Shown here: piece after piece, positions 1-11,595 of the stretch | How the letters are laid out: every line of letters starts with the position of its first letter | Numbering within the stretch: position 1 is the first letter of the stretch | DNA from: Azolla pinnata | Lineage: Eukaryota; Streptophyta; Polypodiopsida; Salviniales; Salviniaceae | Assembly (NCBI GenBank): GCA_037176905.1 | Contig: JBBBWG010031454.1 | Location: 10,923-45,197 of the forward strand | DNA: 34,275 nucleotides | Direction of reading: 5' to 3' | Made by a program: the position numbers and the translations under genes | Notes under the pieces: model-generated | The model's database searches: none | What the model was told of the DNA's origin: nothing | Seen by the model: only the letters and a program-made list of their open reading frames with translations

Positions 1-135
1 GCAAATGAAAGAGAAGGAAAACAAATCGAAACATACAAAAGCAAAGTTGCCCCAGGATTGAAAGCTCAGAAAGGGAGGAATCTGTTGCACTGAATTACAA
101 AGACATAATTCTCTTTAACCAGATTAAATATGACT

Positions 136-903
136 TCACTGAACGGGACAGCGAAATTTAAAAGAAGCAAAAATCGAGCCAGACGAATTGATATTCGGAG
201 AATGAAAATAGAAAGAATAATATGAAGAACGGAAGGAACCTGGAGAGACCTCGCGCTGGTGATGCTCAGTCAAGCTCAAGGAAGGGAGAGGAGAAGAGTT
301 ATTGGAAGAAGAATGCCTGCTTTCCCTTTGTTTCCTTTTCCGCTTTCTTCTAGCCGAAGACGAGGAAGGCGGGGGTGGAGGGAGCGACTTATCTTCTTCA
401 CTCGCGTCTGCCGAGGAGTCATCATCGTCCATACTACACTGCGGAGAGCTTCGGAGAGCGGAGGCAGCGGCAGAAGAAGAAGGCAAAGGCGTCAGAGCGT
501 CAGCGCGGGTCCGATCGAGATCCTGGTGAGCACGAGGCCGAAGATGAGGAGAGCGAGGAGAAGACGAGCGTAAGGCCCAGTTTCCGCCGTCCTCCTCCTC
601 CTCCCCCCCCTCCTCCTCCTCCTCCTCCTCCTCCTCTTCTGCTTCTTCTGCTACGGTTCTTTCTTCTGCGCCGTAATCTTCTTCTTCACCGTCAAACCTT
701 GGTGGAGGCCGAGCATCTTCTTGTTCATCTCCTTCTTGATCTTCTTCTTCACCTTCATCTTCTTCGCCGCCGCCCTCGTCGTCGTCGTCGTCATCGCCGC
801 GGTCTTCGTCTCGGTCCTCGAAGACCTCGTCGTCTTCGTAGGCGTCGTCGTCTTCGTCGTCGTCGTCGTCGTCGTAGACCTGCGCAGAAGAAGAAGAAGC
901 CAT
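136..903 (-). CDS. Acidic low-complexity nuclear-type protein, probable first exon
   Basis: I do not recognise this protein. Reading from the ATG at 903 (good context, GCCATGGC), it opens with MASSSSAQVY, followed by about 120 residues made almost wholly of Asp, Glu and Gly. Then come a Ser/Pro/Arg-rich stretch, a short DDDDSS acidic patch, a Pro run and a basic RRKRKRKQR segment that resembles a nuclear localisation signal. The frame stays open to a stop at 136 (255 aa). A consensus donor (GAG|GTCTCT) lies at 250/249, and using it gives an exon of exactly 218 codons, so this is probably exon 1 of a gene continuing off the left edge. An upstream in-frame ATG at 954 would add a hydrophobic 17-residue leader but is less likely. 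Acidic N-termini of this kind occur in chromatin and transcription factors; naming one would be guesswork. Simple-sequence bias alone could also keep this frame open. Confidence 0.45.
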   Translation of the reverse strand: MASSSSAQVYDDDDDDEDDDAYEDDEVFEDRDEDRGDDDDDDEGGGEEDEGEEEDQEGDEQEDARPPPRFDGEEEDYGAEERTVAEEAEEEEEEEEEEGGEEEEDGGNWALRSSSPRSPHLRPRAHQDLDRTRADALTPLPSSSAAASALRSSPQCSMDDDDSSADASEEDKSLPPPPPSSSSARRKRKRKQRESRHSSSNNSSPLPSLSLTEHHQREVSPGSFRSSYYSFYFHSPNINSSGSIFASFKFRCPVQ

Positions 904-1104
904 GGCTACAGAAAACACACAGAAGAAAAAGACAGCAGACGGACCTTCCTGCATCTGCTCCGGAAAGGTTTTCGAAAATTACAGAAATAGCCTTCCTTTC
1001 CTTCAACAGAACTTTTTTTGTTTTCTTTATGGGAAAACGCCCCAATCGATTGATTCGATTAAGGATTAACACTAAACCTAATTGATTTTAACACCCGATC
1101 GATC
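904..1104. other. 5' flank of the acidic-protein gene
   Basis: This stretch is upstream of the minus-strand acidic gene and should hold its promoter and 5' UTR. It includes a T-rich run near 1011-1030. Beyond that I see no assignable element. Confidence 0.3.
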
Positions 1105-1282
1105 GATCGACACTAAATTAATTCGATTCAATTGACTAATACTAAATTACTTTGATTCGATTGATTAATGCTAAATTAATTTGATTCGATCGATTAACGC
1201 TAAATTAATTCGATTCGATCGATTAACGCTAAATTAGTTCGATTCGATCGATTAACGCTAAATTAATTCGATTCGATCGATT
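1105..1282. repeat. 29-bp AT-rich tandem repeat, about six copies
   Basis: The octamer CTAAATTA recurs at 1113, 1142, 1171, 1200, 1229 and 1258, exactly 29 bp apart. Each unit also carries ATTCGATTCGATCGATTAA or a close variant, with the self-complementary core TCGATCGA. The units differ by point changes only, and a decayed copy lies just to the left near 1050-1090. It sits upstream of the acidic minus-strand gene and far 3' of the EDEM gene. Confidence 0.9.
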
Positions 1283-1609
1283 GGCATTGAATCCATTTAA
1301 TTCCGACAGTCACTGCCGAATGCAGTTAGGGAATAATCGATTAGTTTCCGACAATCGAACGGACTAGCGGCCCCCCTCCCTTTTAGAACGACCCTTCTTT
1401 TTTTTGTCTTTAGGAAAATTGGCGAGAATAACTAACGCCCAACAAGTTTGTTAGTACTTACGTCTTAACGTCGGGTGAAATTAGAAATATCATACAACGC
1501 CTAGTTTTAGCTCTCACTAAAAGGCAAAGGGCCGATTAACTTATTAACACTAACTTAATTAGACTGAAATTATTGGATCAAATACAGTAAGGGAGATAGC
1601 TGAATTTTT
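1283..1609. other. Intergenic, nothing recognised
   Basis: AT-rich unique sequence with a short T run near 1396. No coding frame, RNA gene or clear repeat was seen. Confidence 0.5.
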
Positions 1610-1885
1610 CGCTTGATCTCGAAACATTACAAGCAGGTCGATCCCGGGACATCAAATGCAGTTTGGTGGGTTAAAAGGGTAGGCCAATCAGTGTCATTCT
1701 AACAAACCCGTCATCGAGCATTAGAAGCAAGTCGAGCTTGTGGCATTCTAGTAGATTTCGAAACATCGACAAGCATTCAAAGTAGGTTGGTCGGCGACAT
1801 TCTAACGAATCTTGAAGCCTCGCAAGGCATTTGGATGTAGAGCATTCTAGTGGATTTCAAAACATATTGAGCATGTTGGATTCCT
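1610..1885. repeat. Decayed dispersed/tandem repeat field
   Basis: Degenerate phrases recur here: CATTCTAGTAGATTTCGAAACAT near 1743 and CATTCTAGTGGATTTCAAAACAT near 1843, with weaker relatives near 1615 (TCTCGAAACATTACAAGCA), 1695 and 1798. Spacing is roughly 50-100 bp. It looks like an old, diverged tandem array or part of a non-coding element. No protein is encoded. Confidence 0.5.
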
Positions 1886-2803
1886 TGCGTTGCCATTACC
1901 GCAATGGTTTGGTCGAGTTCTCACACATTTGCTCTATGTATAACACCACTGCCGACTTCTACAATCCATTCTCCCCTTTTCACAATTAGCACAACAATAA
2001 ATCCCAGAAAAAAGGCAGCAATTCTGCACATACTTTGCTAAATGAACACAAATTAGAACCCAATGCGCATACGATTTGCCTCATTTGCTACATGAAATGG
2101 TCACACGGAGAAATAGGAAGTCATTCCTATCAAGCAATCAAGCAAGGGCATGGGAATTTCGTATTTATGCATAGAATGCCACTGAGTTCTCTCTCCTTTA
2201 CTTCCCATAATTCACGCTAATCATTGAACAAATGACAGTTTCTTTGCACAGTTAATAATACAACACTTGATCATGTTAATCCCAGTAGCTTAGCAATAGA
2301 CCCAGCAGTTAATCAAATCGATCGTAAAAGACAGTGGAGACACAGGCTAAACAGAGTTGCAAATTTGAATTACCTTTAGCAACGAAAATGTTATATTTCA
2401 ATGGAGTTTCAAGTACCCATCAATCAGCAAGCCATCAGTGTAATTGCCTGATTAGAAAGAAAAAAATTTGAACTTCTTGGGATTTAGAAAAATGCTTTGT
2501 CACGATGGAAGGCAGCTCACCAGTTATTCTTCTGTGTGTATATACACTGGGAATGTGTGTATATTTGATCTATAAAATAATGTAAATGACGTCTTTCTTC
2601 TCAACAATGGTACACCTTTTGAAGAATGACTATACAATGCCTTGGTTAGTAGACATGGTTACTGCACAAATGGATGGTCATTGACATCGGAAAAAAGAAA
2701 AGAATCAAATACCTCCTTCGTACCTCATGTTTTTTATGCTGCTAGAGATGGACAAGGAGTCCACTCCCTGCCTCCAAGGCACAGAGGATTGATGGTACGC
2801 ATG
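1886..2803. other. Intergenic; probable 3' flank of the EDEM gene
   Basis: AT-rich sequence downstream of the stop codon of the minus-strand EDEM gene. The right part should contain its 3' UTR and polyadenylation region. Short open frames here show no family resemblance, and I see no RNA gene. Confidence 0.4.
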
Positions 2804-5800
2804 CTAATCACCAGTAATTGTACTCGTACCATTTTCATCCTCTGTATGGACTTCCGAGCTATCTTCAGGCTCCTTCACCTGTTTCTCCTTCTGTCCTAAT
2901 ATTTGCACCTCAATGGAAGATCCAAATAACTCTACTAATCTTTCATGTAAACTCTTTTGCCCAGCAACATTATGTTCTTTTGGAACATCATGAGCTGGCT
3001 CGCTGCTTCCCACATTAAACCCCCTTCGCCTCCAATAGCTGATTCCTGGACAAACTCCCTGATAAATAAGGAAAATTTCTTAATATACAAACAATACTTC
3101 AAGGTATTTAACAGTGGTTGATATCTTAATTTGATCATTCCGATTCAGAAAGGAACCTTCCACAGGTCTGTGTGGACACACACACAGGACTACAATACAT
3201 GCCACATAAAATATGGAACCATGATAGATGGCAACTCTTATTGAAGCATGACTATACACAACATCAGACACGTACCTAATGTGAAGTTAATAATACAACT
3301 TATATATCCAGAGAGTTTTATAATGCAAGTCAGTCATCCAATATGATTACACCACATTAGGCATATATTTGCCATTAATCTGTGTATAATCAAAGAAAAT
3401 AGGACATCACAATAGACACAAACTTTCATGGCTCAGCTATAATCATGTCATTTATATCCCAAATATATTTGGCTCATTACAATGATCCATATTCACTATG
3501 AACAAACTTTACGTTAGAACGTACCTTCAGTGAAGCTAAAGCTCCCCCAGGTACATCTGAACCCTCTTCCAAAGGCTGCATTGAGTAAATACTTCTGTTA
3601 GAGACCTGTGGATAACATTCTGAGGTGAAATTTTCTCGGCTACATATTTCTTCAGTAGTTGATTTTTTATTGCAGTAGCTCCCAAGGTAAGTACAGTGTT
3701 CAGCAAATAAAGATATCTCTGGGGTCATAGGAAATAAATGTCCCTCCGTACTGAACACATACCTGGAAGCAACATAAATAAATCTTTCTCTGAAACTTTT
3801 TAATAACACACTACCTTATAAGAGGTGATATATCATTATTCCACTGAGCCTCTCTCCACCTCCATACACACTTCAAACAGATGAATAAATATAATAATGG
3901 CATAACCCTAGATGAGGTTAAAAAAAAGTACTGCATGAGGGTTTGCCATGGAAAATATGTGTGGGAGCAATACTCCAGCAAGCTCATGAAAGGAAATGGT
4001 GAAACAACAAATGAAAGTTCTATGCAACCAGGCACGAACTATTAAACTAGAAGCATTACCTAGCCCTAAAGACCAGACATTGAAAACGGGCAGGTATAGG
4101 GTGGGAAATGGAGTTTCCATGTGCCAACCATCTTATGCGAAAGATGTTAATTTTGCAATAGTTTCCATGTGCCAACCACCAGGACACAACAGCAGTTTAG
4201 CCAGTAAGTAACCATGGAGGAGGACAATGGAATCTCTTCCTTCTCCAGTAGGTGTATGTCTTTATCCATTTCTTTGAAAGCAGAAAGGCTGTGGGGCATT
4301 ACCTTAAGGTGCCTTACACGTTGGGAGTTTCTACGGTCTTTCTGAGCCCCTTACTGAGGTCAATCCTCTTCATACCTGGAGTTCATCTCACAAGCAATGG
4401 CAAGGAAGATAGAAGAGCCCTTACTACCAGCTCAGAAGAAAAAAACTGCCAATTAACTATTTTTGAAAATGCAGCTGGCCATTTCCTAAGGTCACATCCA
4501 AAAACTTGGGCCTACGAGTTACTGTTGCAATGTCACAGTTGATGTACTGATGATCACATAATTATAATAAAATTGGGAATCAGCTGAATACTTAACGAAA
4601 AATGAGGATATGTAGCATGTGCTGCCTCAAGGTTGCCTAGCAAGGATGGTACAGTGACTGATGGCACTTAGACATGCTCTTGCCCACCATTTCAATTACA
4701 AAACTAGGCATAAGGAAGCTCAAAAACAGCCTTTGGAAATAAATATTTCACAATTGTAGTCACCATTCATGTCATATGCACAGTACTAAGGATGCAATCA
4801 TGCATAGCAACCAGGGGTCTGAAGAAATGTTCTCCCTTCCTCTCTACATAAACACGAAACTCACGGATAAGGACCATTTTCCACCAGATTGTCACCATCA
4901 ACTGCTAAATCAAAGAGGAGCCAAAGATATTTCACCTGAAGTACAGAGAAGTCCATTTTTTACATGTCTAATAATCATTTTCAAGAATCTTGCAATATGC
5001 CTTATCTATGGTCATTTTCTTACTGTTTCTGAAAGAAAGAAGCTCTCCATGTGATCATCTTTTGCATGCGTTTCAACATCTGCAATGTGGCAATATCCAC
5101 ATGGACAGCGTGTGCCATATTGTAAGCTGGCAACGATATCACGACCAACATCTAAATACCTAACATAGAAAATTAGTATGATCAAACACAAGAAAGGAGC
5201 AAGTAAATCATGACTCTGAAATGATAAAAGATAATGAGAATATTCAGTGCGAATATATCAGTCTTATCCATACAGTGGATCTCTGGTTGCCTTATATAAC
5301 CAATAAGTGCTTTCTATTAACTCAGGTCGAAGAGGATACCCTCGTTGCCCTGGCTGCATAAGAAATAGAGATACAAGCTGAATTGTTATGTGAATTCTTT
5401 TTAATTTATCAATCGTTAAGCACAGATTGGGATTACTTGAACAGTTGAGGATGCTAAATTGAACCCCTCAGGTGTAAACCCATACTTTTTCCATACACTA
5501 AAGAAAGCTTTGTGTGTGCGTATTGCTGGCTGCAAGTCTCCAGCAAGAACCTACCATAGAACCACCAAAATTATTCTTTTATAGCTTTGAAAAAACTTCA
5601 AGAGATTGTTGGTGATTTTATAAACAAAATCTCAAGAATTGTAGCTTTATATTATACAAAATGTATCCTAGCTAAACACCAAGATCTAACCAACAAGACG
5701 AAAGCCTTCTTATTCACTTTCTTACATAGGTCTAAACACCAAGATCTAACCCACAAGAAGAAAGCCTTCTTATTCACTTTCTTACATATGTCTAAACACC

Positions 5801-8800
5801 AAGATCTAACCCACTTTCTTCTGTGATTTCACAACAGTCCATGAATTCTAAAGATATTAATTGCTTGTACATCTTCATCCATAGATGTAAGTCACAAGGA
5901 CAATGAGATTCTTGGAAGTGGATAATGAGATTCTTTAAAAGATCTGCATTTAGTTGTACGTATTTCACTTACTATCTCAAGGACAAGATGACATTTACAT
6001 TTCAGCCTCGTAAGACATCTCAGCCTCCTCAACGATATCAATATATCTTTCTTTCTTCTTTTTCCTCTTCACCATCTTACATGATAATTCTTTCATGCTG
6101 CAAAATCTAGAATCCATAATGAGAACACCTCACGTAGTATGAGAGCATTAAATGTCAATACACATGCTTCACCTAAATTCCTTACCAAGTAGAAAAGCAA
6201 GAGAAATTCCCTATTTCAAGCTATCTATATACTCCCTGATGAAGAGAATAAATACAGCTTAGAAATAAGTGAGTAGACAGAAAAATCCAACTTTGGACAC
6301 AATATGAACAAAAATATTACAAACATTACCTGCAAACCTGGCCAAAAAGCTTGCAAACTATTGAATAAGGGCCATACTAAAACAGCAGAATTCATGTTGA
6401 CTTCCCAATACCTAATCAAATTGTTAATAAAAATCACATCATAAAAATTGTGTTAAAATTTTAATAAGGAAATAGCAACAGCTTTTCATTCTACAAGCTG
6501 CATACATCTAAAAATAAAAGATAAGCAAGCATGAGAAATGTTCCGACATATGCCATATTTAATGTAAATGTGTCCAAATTTATTAAAAATCAAAGCTTCA
6601 TGCATAGACGGGGGGAATATGTAGTTTGTAAGAAAAATGAGTAAATTATGTAATAAAGATATGGTCGCAGTGAAGTCTCTCTAAACAGTGGGTGATAGAA
6701 ACATGCAGCTACTTTCACTAGGGTTACAGATCCATTAAGAATAACCTAACTTTGTACACGAGTTGCCATACTTGTCATCTCACCACTTTACAATCGCTAC
6801 ATGAAATCCTACCCAGGATAATTATGAGAACACTAAAGAGATTTAAATGTTGACTCATTGAAGACTAATTAATAGCATTATCATCAGCAGCTTCCAAAAG
6901 GACAAGACAAGGCAATGAAAGTGAAGACGGACATCTCAGGCATGTATATATTGAGAATCTGCATCTTCTAAATTAACATCATCATTCTTCACATTCAGTT
7001 CCTTTGTCAATCTTTAGTTCTATGAACTCAAAGGTAACATACATAATTTCCATTACCAAACAGTACAATGACTATGATGTTTACTTGGCCCAAACACTGT
7101 CATAGCTAATTATTAACAAGGATTGCCTTTAGCACTTACTCCTTGTCTGTCATGATATCTTCATTCAAACGGTCATTTGCCTTCTGTAAATTTTGTATTT
7201 TCCAAAGAATATACTGAAATACTAATATTAAAAGCTACAGAGATGCCCATAGAAGCAGATTATATCAAGATGCTATAATGTGGCTATGTCATATATCTTA
7301 ACCAGTGACCTTTCATGTGCACTTCCATTATCACTCATTTAAATTTATCACCTATAACTTGAGAGCCTTCACTAGATCTATACACTAATGATTTTGTAAG
7401 GCTTTCATCCAACAACATGCATCTACTACCACAAGACGCATCTGATATGTTTATATCATACTTCTATAAGCCTTTTCAACTGTTTTTTTCACTCAAAGTC
7501 ACACAAAATAACAATACATAATATTATAAATAGACATAAATACCATGGATCGTTGTGCAGATATTTCATAGCAGCTTTGTAAGCTTCATTGAAGATGTAC
7601 AAATATTCTTCATCTCCTAGCAACAGGTATGCCTGAGACAAAATAGCCCGAAAACAACTAAAACAGCTATCAAAACTGGGACCTTCTGTGATTACTATTA
7701 ACCAGTGTAACACCAATTCAAGACCTTTACTCTAACCTGAACAAAATATTACAACAAATATTCCAATAACAGGTCATATAGAATCAGCAGTATCTAATTA
7801 CCCTTTCTTTCTGTGTAACACTATACTGGCCTTCTGCTCTCTGCAATATAAGCTGTACTTTTCACTATAAAATATACAAACACTTCTACAGTTGCTTCAG
7901 ATGATCATGAAGGACCTTCAAGTGTTGATCCTGGTTTCTGGTGCAAACATTGCTTTTATTTATGCTGCATCAAGTTGGCACTATTTTCATGGGCAGAATG
8001 ACTAAAGAAAGCTGGGCTTACCTTTAGAAGATATTCGTAGAATGAATCTATACTTGTGCCAATGCCAGCATCCTGCCAAAACATTAGAAAATGTACTACT
8101 GATAATAAGCAGAACTCACAAGGTGGACTCTACAATGTGTAATAACATATACCTTGTGTGTCCATTCCCCAGAAAATACATTAATATGTGCTCCAACTAG
8201 ACCAAGTTGTGAGCGTTTATTCCACAATCCCCTCACGGCCTTCCTAGCAACCGTCTCGAACACTTATATGACACGAAACATTTAGGTAAGAAAATGCTCT
8301 TCACTACTCCCTCAATATCAAGTATACCGACCAAAAACTTACCAGGATCCTTACTCAAACGACTCAATATTCCAAATTCTAGAGTTAGGGTACCACCACC
8401 TGCAGTAGATGTTACCTATGGAGAAAGAAAATGAAATTTCAAACGTTAAATAGTAAGAAACACATTCTTACGCAAGTCTGAAGTAAATCTGAAGTACTGT
8501 TCCCATTATTAAACCTCATTTGGAATTCGACTGTTACTCAAAACTATCCCATTGTTCACCAACGTTTCCTCTTCTATCAATACAATTTTAGACATGAGGA
8601 GAGGAGCAGAGAACAATGAAGACAGTTATTATGCAAAGCGTTTTAGTAAACACAAAAATTAGAGTAGAAATGATAAACCTTGCTTTCATCATCATTGACA
8701 CCATACAGAAGATTTACAGATCCATATGGAATTCCTAAAATAAATCCATAAATTGTTTCAAATATTGCATATATAAAACATACAGATGTGATATAAACAC

Positions 8801-10514
8801 AAAATATAACAAAATCCACCTGTGGGTGTCTCAAATGCTGGTAACAGCCTCCGCCCTAAATCCTCTGCGAGATGCAACAACTCGTCATTGTAAGTATCAA
8901 TCTGTAATCCCTGTGATAGGCACAGTTTTGATAAAGAACATCTCAGCGATCATGTTACTGCAAACAGAAACAAGATTAACGGTCTCACCGTAGAAGAATC
9001 CTTTGCAATAAGGTGAGCAGATAAAAGCCCTCCCAAAACACGTATGTTTGTTTCAAAGACAGAGACTGTCTTATTCTGTATGAACACACAAAATGTACAA
9101 ATCATGATTTTCGGTTCAGAAGAAAAAGCAGCTTAGAGGCTAGGAATATTACTGATGCTCATCTACAGTACATTATAGGTTTCTGGTAGTTATTACAGAG
9201 AATAAATGAACTAAATTAATGCATACAACAATTGAAATGCTCACTTTATCAAACCGAATATTTTGTCCAATCCACTGCACAGCATTGGTGAAGGCAGTGT
9301 GGTTGCCAAGAAGTGCAAGCATATCTAATGAATCAACCTGGAAACATATGGAGAATAAATTTATACACTGTGAAACGAGAACTATTTTCTAGAATATCCA
9401 TGGAGAAGATGGTAAGATTACTAGAGTCAATGCATATCCCCCAAGTGAGTCTTCTCCACTGCAGCTCAACGGCCTCAACTCATCAAGGGGAAATGCATAT
9501 TGCATATAGCCCTCAAAAGCGTGATAAAACATGCCCCGCACCTGCTAAAGGTAGCTTCTTTTACCTCCTCATCAAACAGACTTATACATTGCGCTTTATG
9601 AAACTTTCTCACGAGATAGTAAATTCATGATGTTCTTAATATCAAATCAATTTATTTGGGATGACAGCATAAGTTCCACACTGTGTGATGACAGCATGAA
9701 AATGCCATTCAGCTTTTCAAAATAGTTTTCCGAAGCTATCCTTGCACAATTTGGCCTTATTGAACTTCACAAAGCAATGGATATTGATTGGACTAGTTTC
9801 AAGAACATGAACGAATCAGCACATCATTTTACTCTTTATTTTTAGCGTTTCTGCTTTTGTAGATCCTAAATTTTTGCCATTTAGCTTATTCAACCTTAGA
9901 AAGTGATTTTCCTCGTATTTTCCATAGCTTTATGTTCTGTAGATGTTTGCTCTTAGCAAAGTTTTGGCAAATGAACCTTATCACAAAACGATCTTCTTAG
10001 TATTCCTAATTTCTGGATGTGAAAATTCGTCTCTTTCCTTTCATTTTAGCTTCCTTTGGTTTCTGATAGGTGTGTAATAACATAAATTCTGAACTGCCTC
10101 TTTTCTCTAGATCTCCAATGTTTTGCCACAACTAATGAGAAATGGAAACAGTATATACAAGCCTAGCTCCCTACAGATAAAATAAAATAAAAACCTTCTT
10201 CCGAGTCATTACAAAGAAGAAGAAAACTTTCTTCACTACTTCTAGGATATCTTTTCTTCGCAGCTTCAAACATTATCCGAAGATTATGAAAGGGATGGAT
10301 CAGACATACACGAGACAAACGGAAAAAGGAAATGAATCAGCTTCAAACAAAAAAAAGGAAAAAAAAGGGTTGCATTTCTTACCTCCTCCCGGAGTTCAAG
10401 AGCTTCGTCTCGGGTGACAGAAGCAGACATGACGGCATCATTACGTTGGGAGATGCAGAAGAAGCAGAAGTTGACGGCGGCGAAGGCGAAGGAGAAGAGC
10501 CGTCGGGGTTCCAT
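2804..10514 (-). CDS. EDEM-type alpha-mannosidase, GH47 (MNS4/MNS5 class)
   Basis: This is a GH47 protein of ER-associated degradation. Relatives trim mannose from misfolded glycoproteins to mark them for disposal. Seventeen exons join in frame (5' to 3'): 10514-10383, 9541-9422, 9337-9245, 9075-8989, 8910-8820, 8734-8679, 8415-8343, 8262-8153, 8072-8022, 7632-7544, 6411-6330, 5550-5437, 5353-5274, 5159-5024, 4935-4865, 3762-3525, 3058-2804. The product is 625 aa, close to the usual length of plant EDEM homologues. Residues 1-25 form a hydrophobic signal or anchor (RRLFSFAFAAVNFCFF). GH47 landmarks appear in order: FYHAF and DELRPLSC (about 48-70), ETNIRVLGGLLSAH with Glu123, GTSIDSFYEYLL with Asp263, RPELIEST with Glu377, and FSTEGH with Thr467, the expected calcium ligand. 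Catalytic residues therefore look intact. The C-terminal third (after about 541) is acidic and poorly conserved, ending STITGD without KDEL. All exons carry consensus GT-AG borders. Confidence 0.94.
5672..5820. repeat. 60-bp tandem repeat in an EDEM intron
   Basis: CTAAACACCAAGATCTAACC recurs at 5672, 5732 and 5792, exactly 60 bp apart, giving about 2.5 nearly identical copies. Each unit also contains AAAGCCTTCTTATTCACTTT. It lies between the exons at 6330-6411 and 5437-5550, so it should be spliced out. The high identity points to recent slippage or unequal crossing-over. Confidence 0.93.
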
Positions 10515-10770
10515 GATGCCGAATTTTCATCTGGAAGATCGACAGTGTCTGTGTTTATACCATATACATACGTATCGTACACAAGTATATACAGAGTAGA
10601 ATACGTGTATAGTGCGTATGCGTATCCATACGTGTATGTGTACGATGCGTATACGCATCTATACGGTGTAGAATATGTGTACAATACGTATGCGTATCTC
10701 ACACACACTCACATACATGCATGGGACTCATGCATGCACATGACAATATAATACGCGTACATGTTCGGTA
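10515..10770. promoter_or_regulatory. EDEM upstream region with alternating purine-pyrimidine repeats
   Basis: This stretch lies directly upstream of the EDEM start. From about 10555 to 10760 it is nearly continuous alternating TA/CG/CA steps (GTATGCGTATCC, CGTGTATGTGTACG). It includes the perfect 16-bp palindrome GATGCGTATACGCATC at 10644-10659 and two related blocks, GTAGAATACGTG near 10595 and GTAGAATATGTG near 10668, about 74 bp apart. Such sequence can adopt Z-DNA or cruciform structure. A role in transcription is inference only. Confidence 0.5.
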
Positions 10771-11595
10771 TTGTATTTGTACATGCTCGTATATAAGCTC
10801 AACGACGTGTTTGGTGTACGTGCTTCGAGGATCAAAATGGATCTGGCATTGGGCCCCGGCGAATTTTGCGTACAATACGATGACAATCAGAACGGATCGA
10901 TTTTATGTAGTATCAAGCGTCTCGAGTCTAGAATTGAAAAACTACTCTATAACAAGGATCATGTTCCAAGCTTCTACACCATGCGTGTGCATCTCTCGGT
11001 TCTACAAATCTGTAGAAACAATGCCAATACGCAACTTCCACTCGTGAAACAAGATCTGATCACCAATTTCACTGATAGTTCTTCTTAAGTTGTGCATCAT
11101 GCGCAAGTCTTTTCCACTGCATCATGCACTCTTTCGACATAAAAAATGCACCCATATCTAATCAAACTGATGAATTGATTGATGGATGTACTATACAATG
11201 GATTGATTTTGATGCATAAATTTCCTGAATGGACAATGTGGAATGTTGCATTTGAGTCAAGGAGCAATCGGAAACAAAAACCCCAACATCTATCAAAAGA
11301 ATCTCATTTGATGAGTTCGGTTATGCGATCCACCAAGCATTACCATACAATGATTTTGATCAACATTGACTGAACTGTTAACAGTTCGAATCTGCGGGCA
11401 TTGAGCAGCAAGTAATCATGGGTTAAGAATCTTGAGTTGTATGAAAATCAAGAGACTCAGGAAATGATTAACCGCATGTTACCGAACTAGAACTATTGGA
11501 ATGAATGGGCAATTACTAATCTAACTAACAATTTGATTCCAAGGTATTCAAGTCAAATCACATTCTACCAAATCATTCGATTGTGTCCTCAAGCT
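10771..11595. other. Intergenic between EDEM and the pseudouridine synthase
   Basis: A plus-strand open frame at 10771-11088 (105 codons) has no recognisable domain and no support from context; I treat it as chance. The remainder is AT-rich and should include the 3' UTR of the minus-strand pseudouridine synthase, which ends at 11596. Confidence 0.4.

Noticed and set aside
375..1085. Plus-strand frame of 236 codons rich in Pro, Leu and Arg
   Set aside because: It is the antisense of the Asp/Glu repeat tract. Its composition follows from the simple sequence, and no domain is visible.
3811..4120. Two overlapping minus-strand frames with hydrophobic residues
   Set aside because: They lie wholly in the EDEM intron between exons 15 and 16, have no family resemblance, and the exon phases close without them.
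10771..11088. Plus-strand frame of 105 codons that might be a small gene
   Set aside because: No recognisable motif, no splice or promoter context, and it sits in the EDEM upstream region; chance length in plant intergenic DNA.
11340..11410. tRNA gene suggested by CAGTTCGAATCTG
   Set aside because: It resembles a T-arm, but the upstream 60 bases do not form D, anticodon or acceptor stems.
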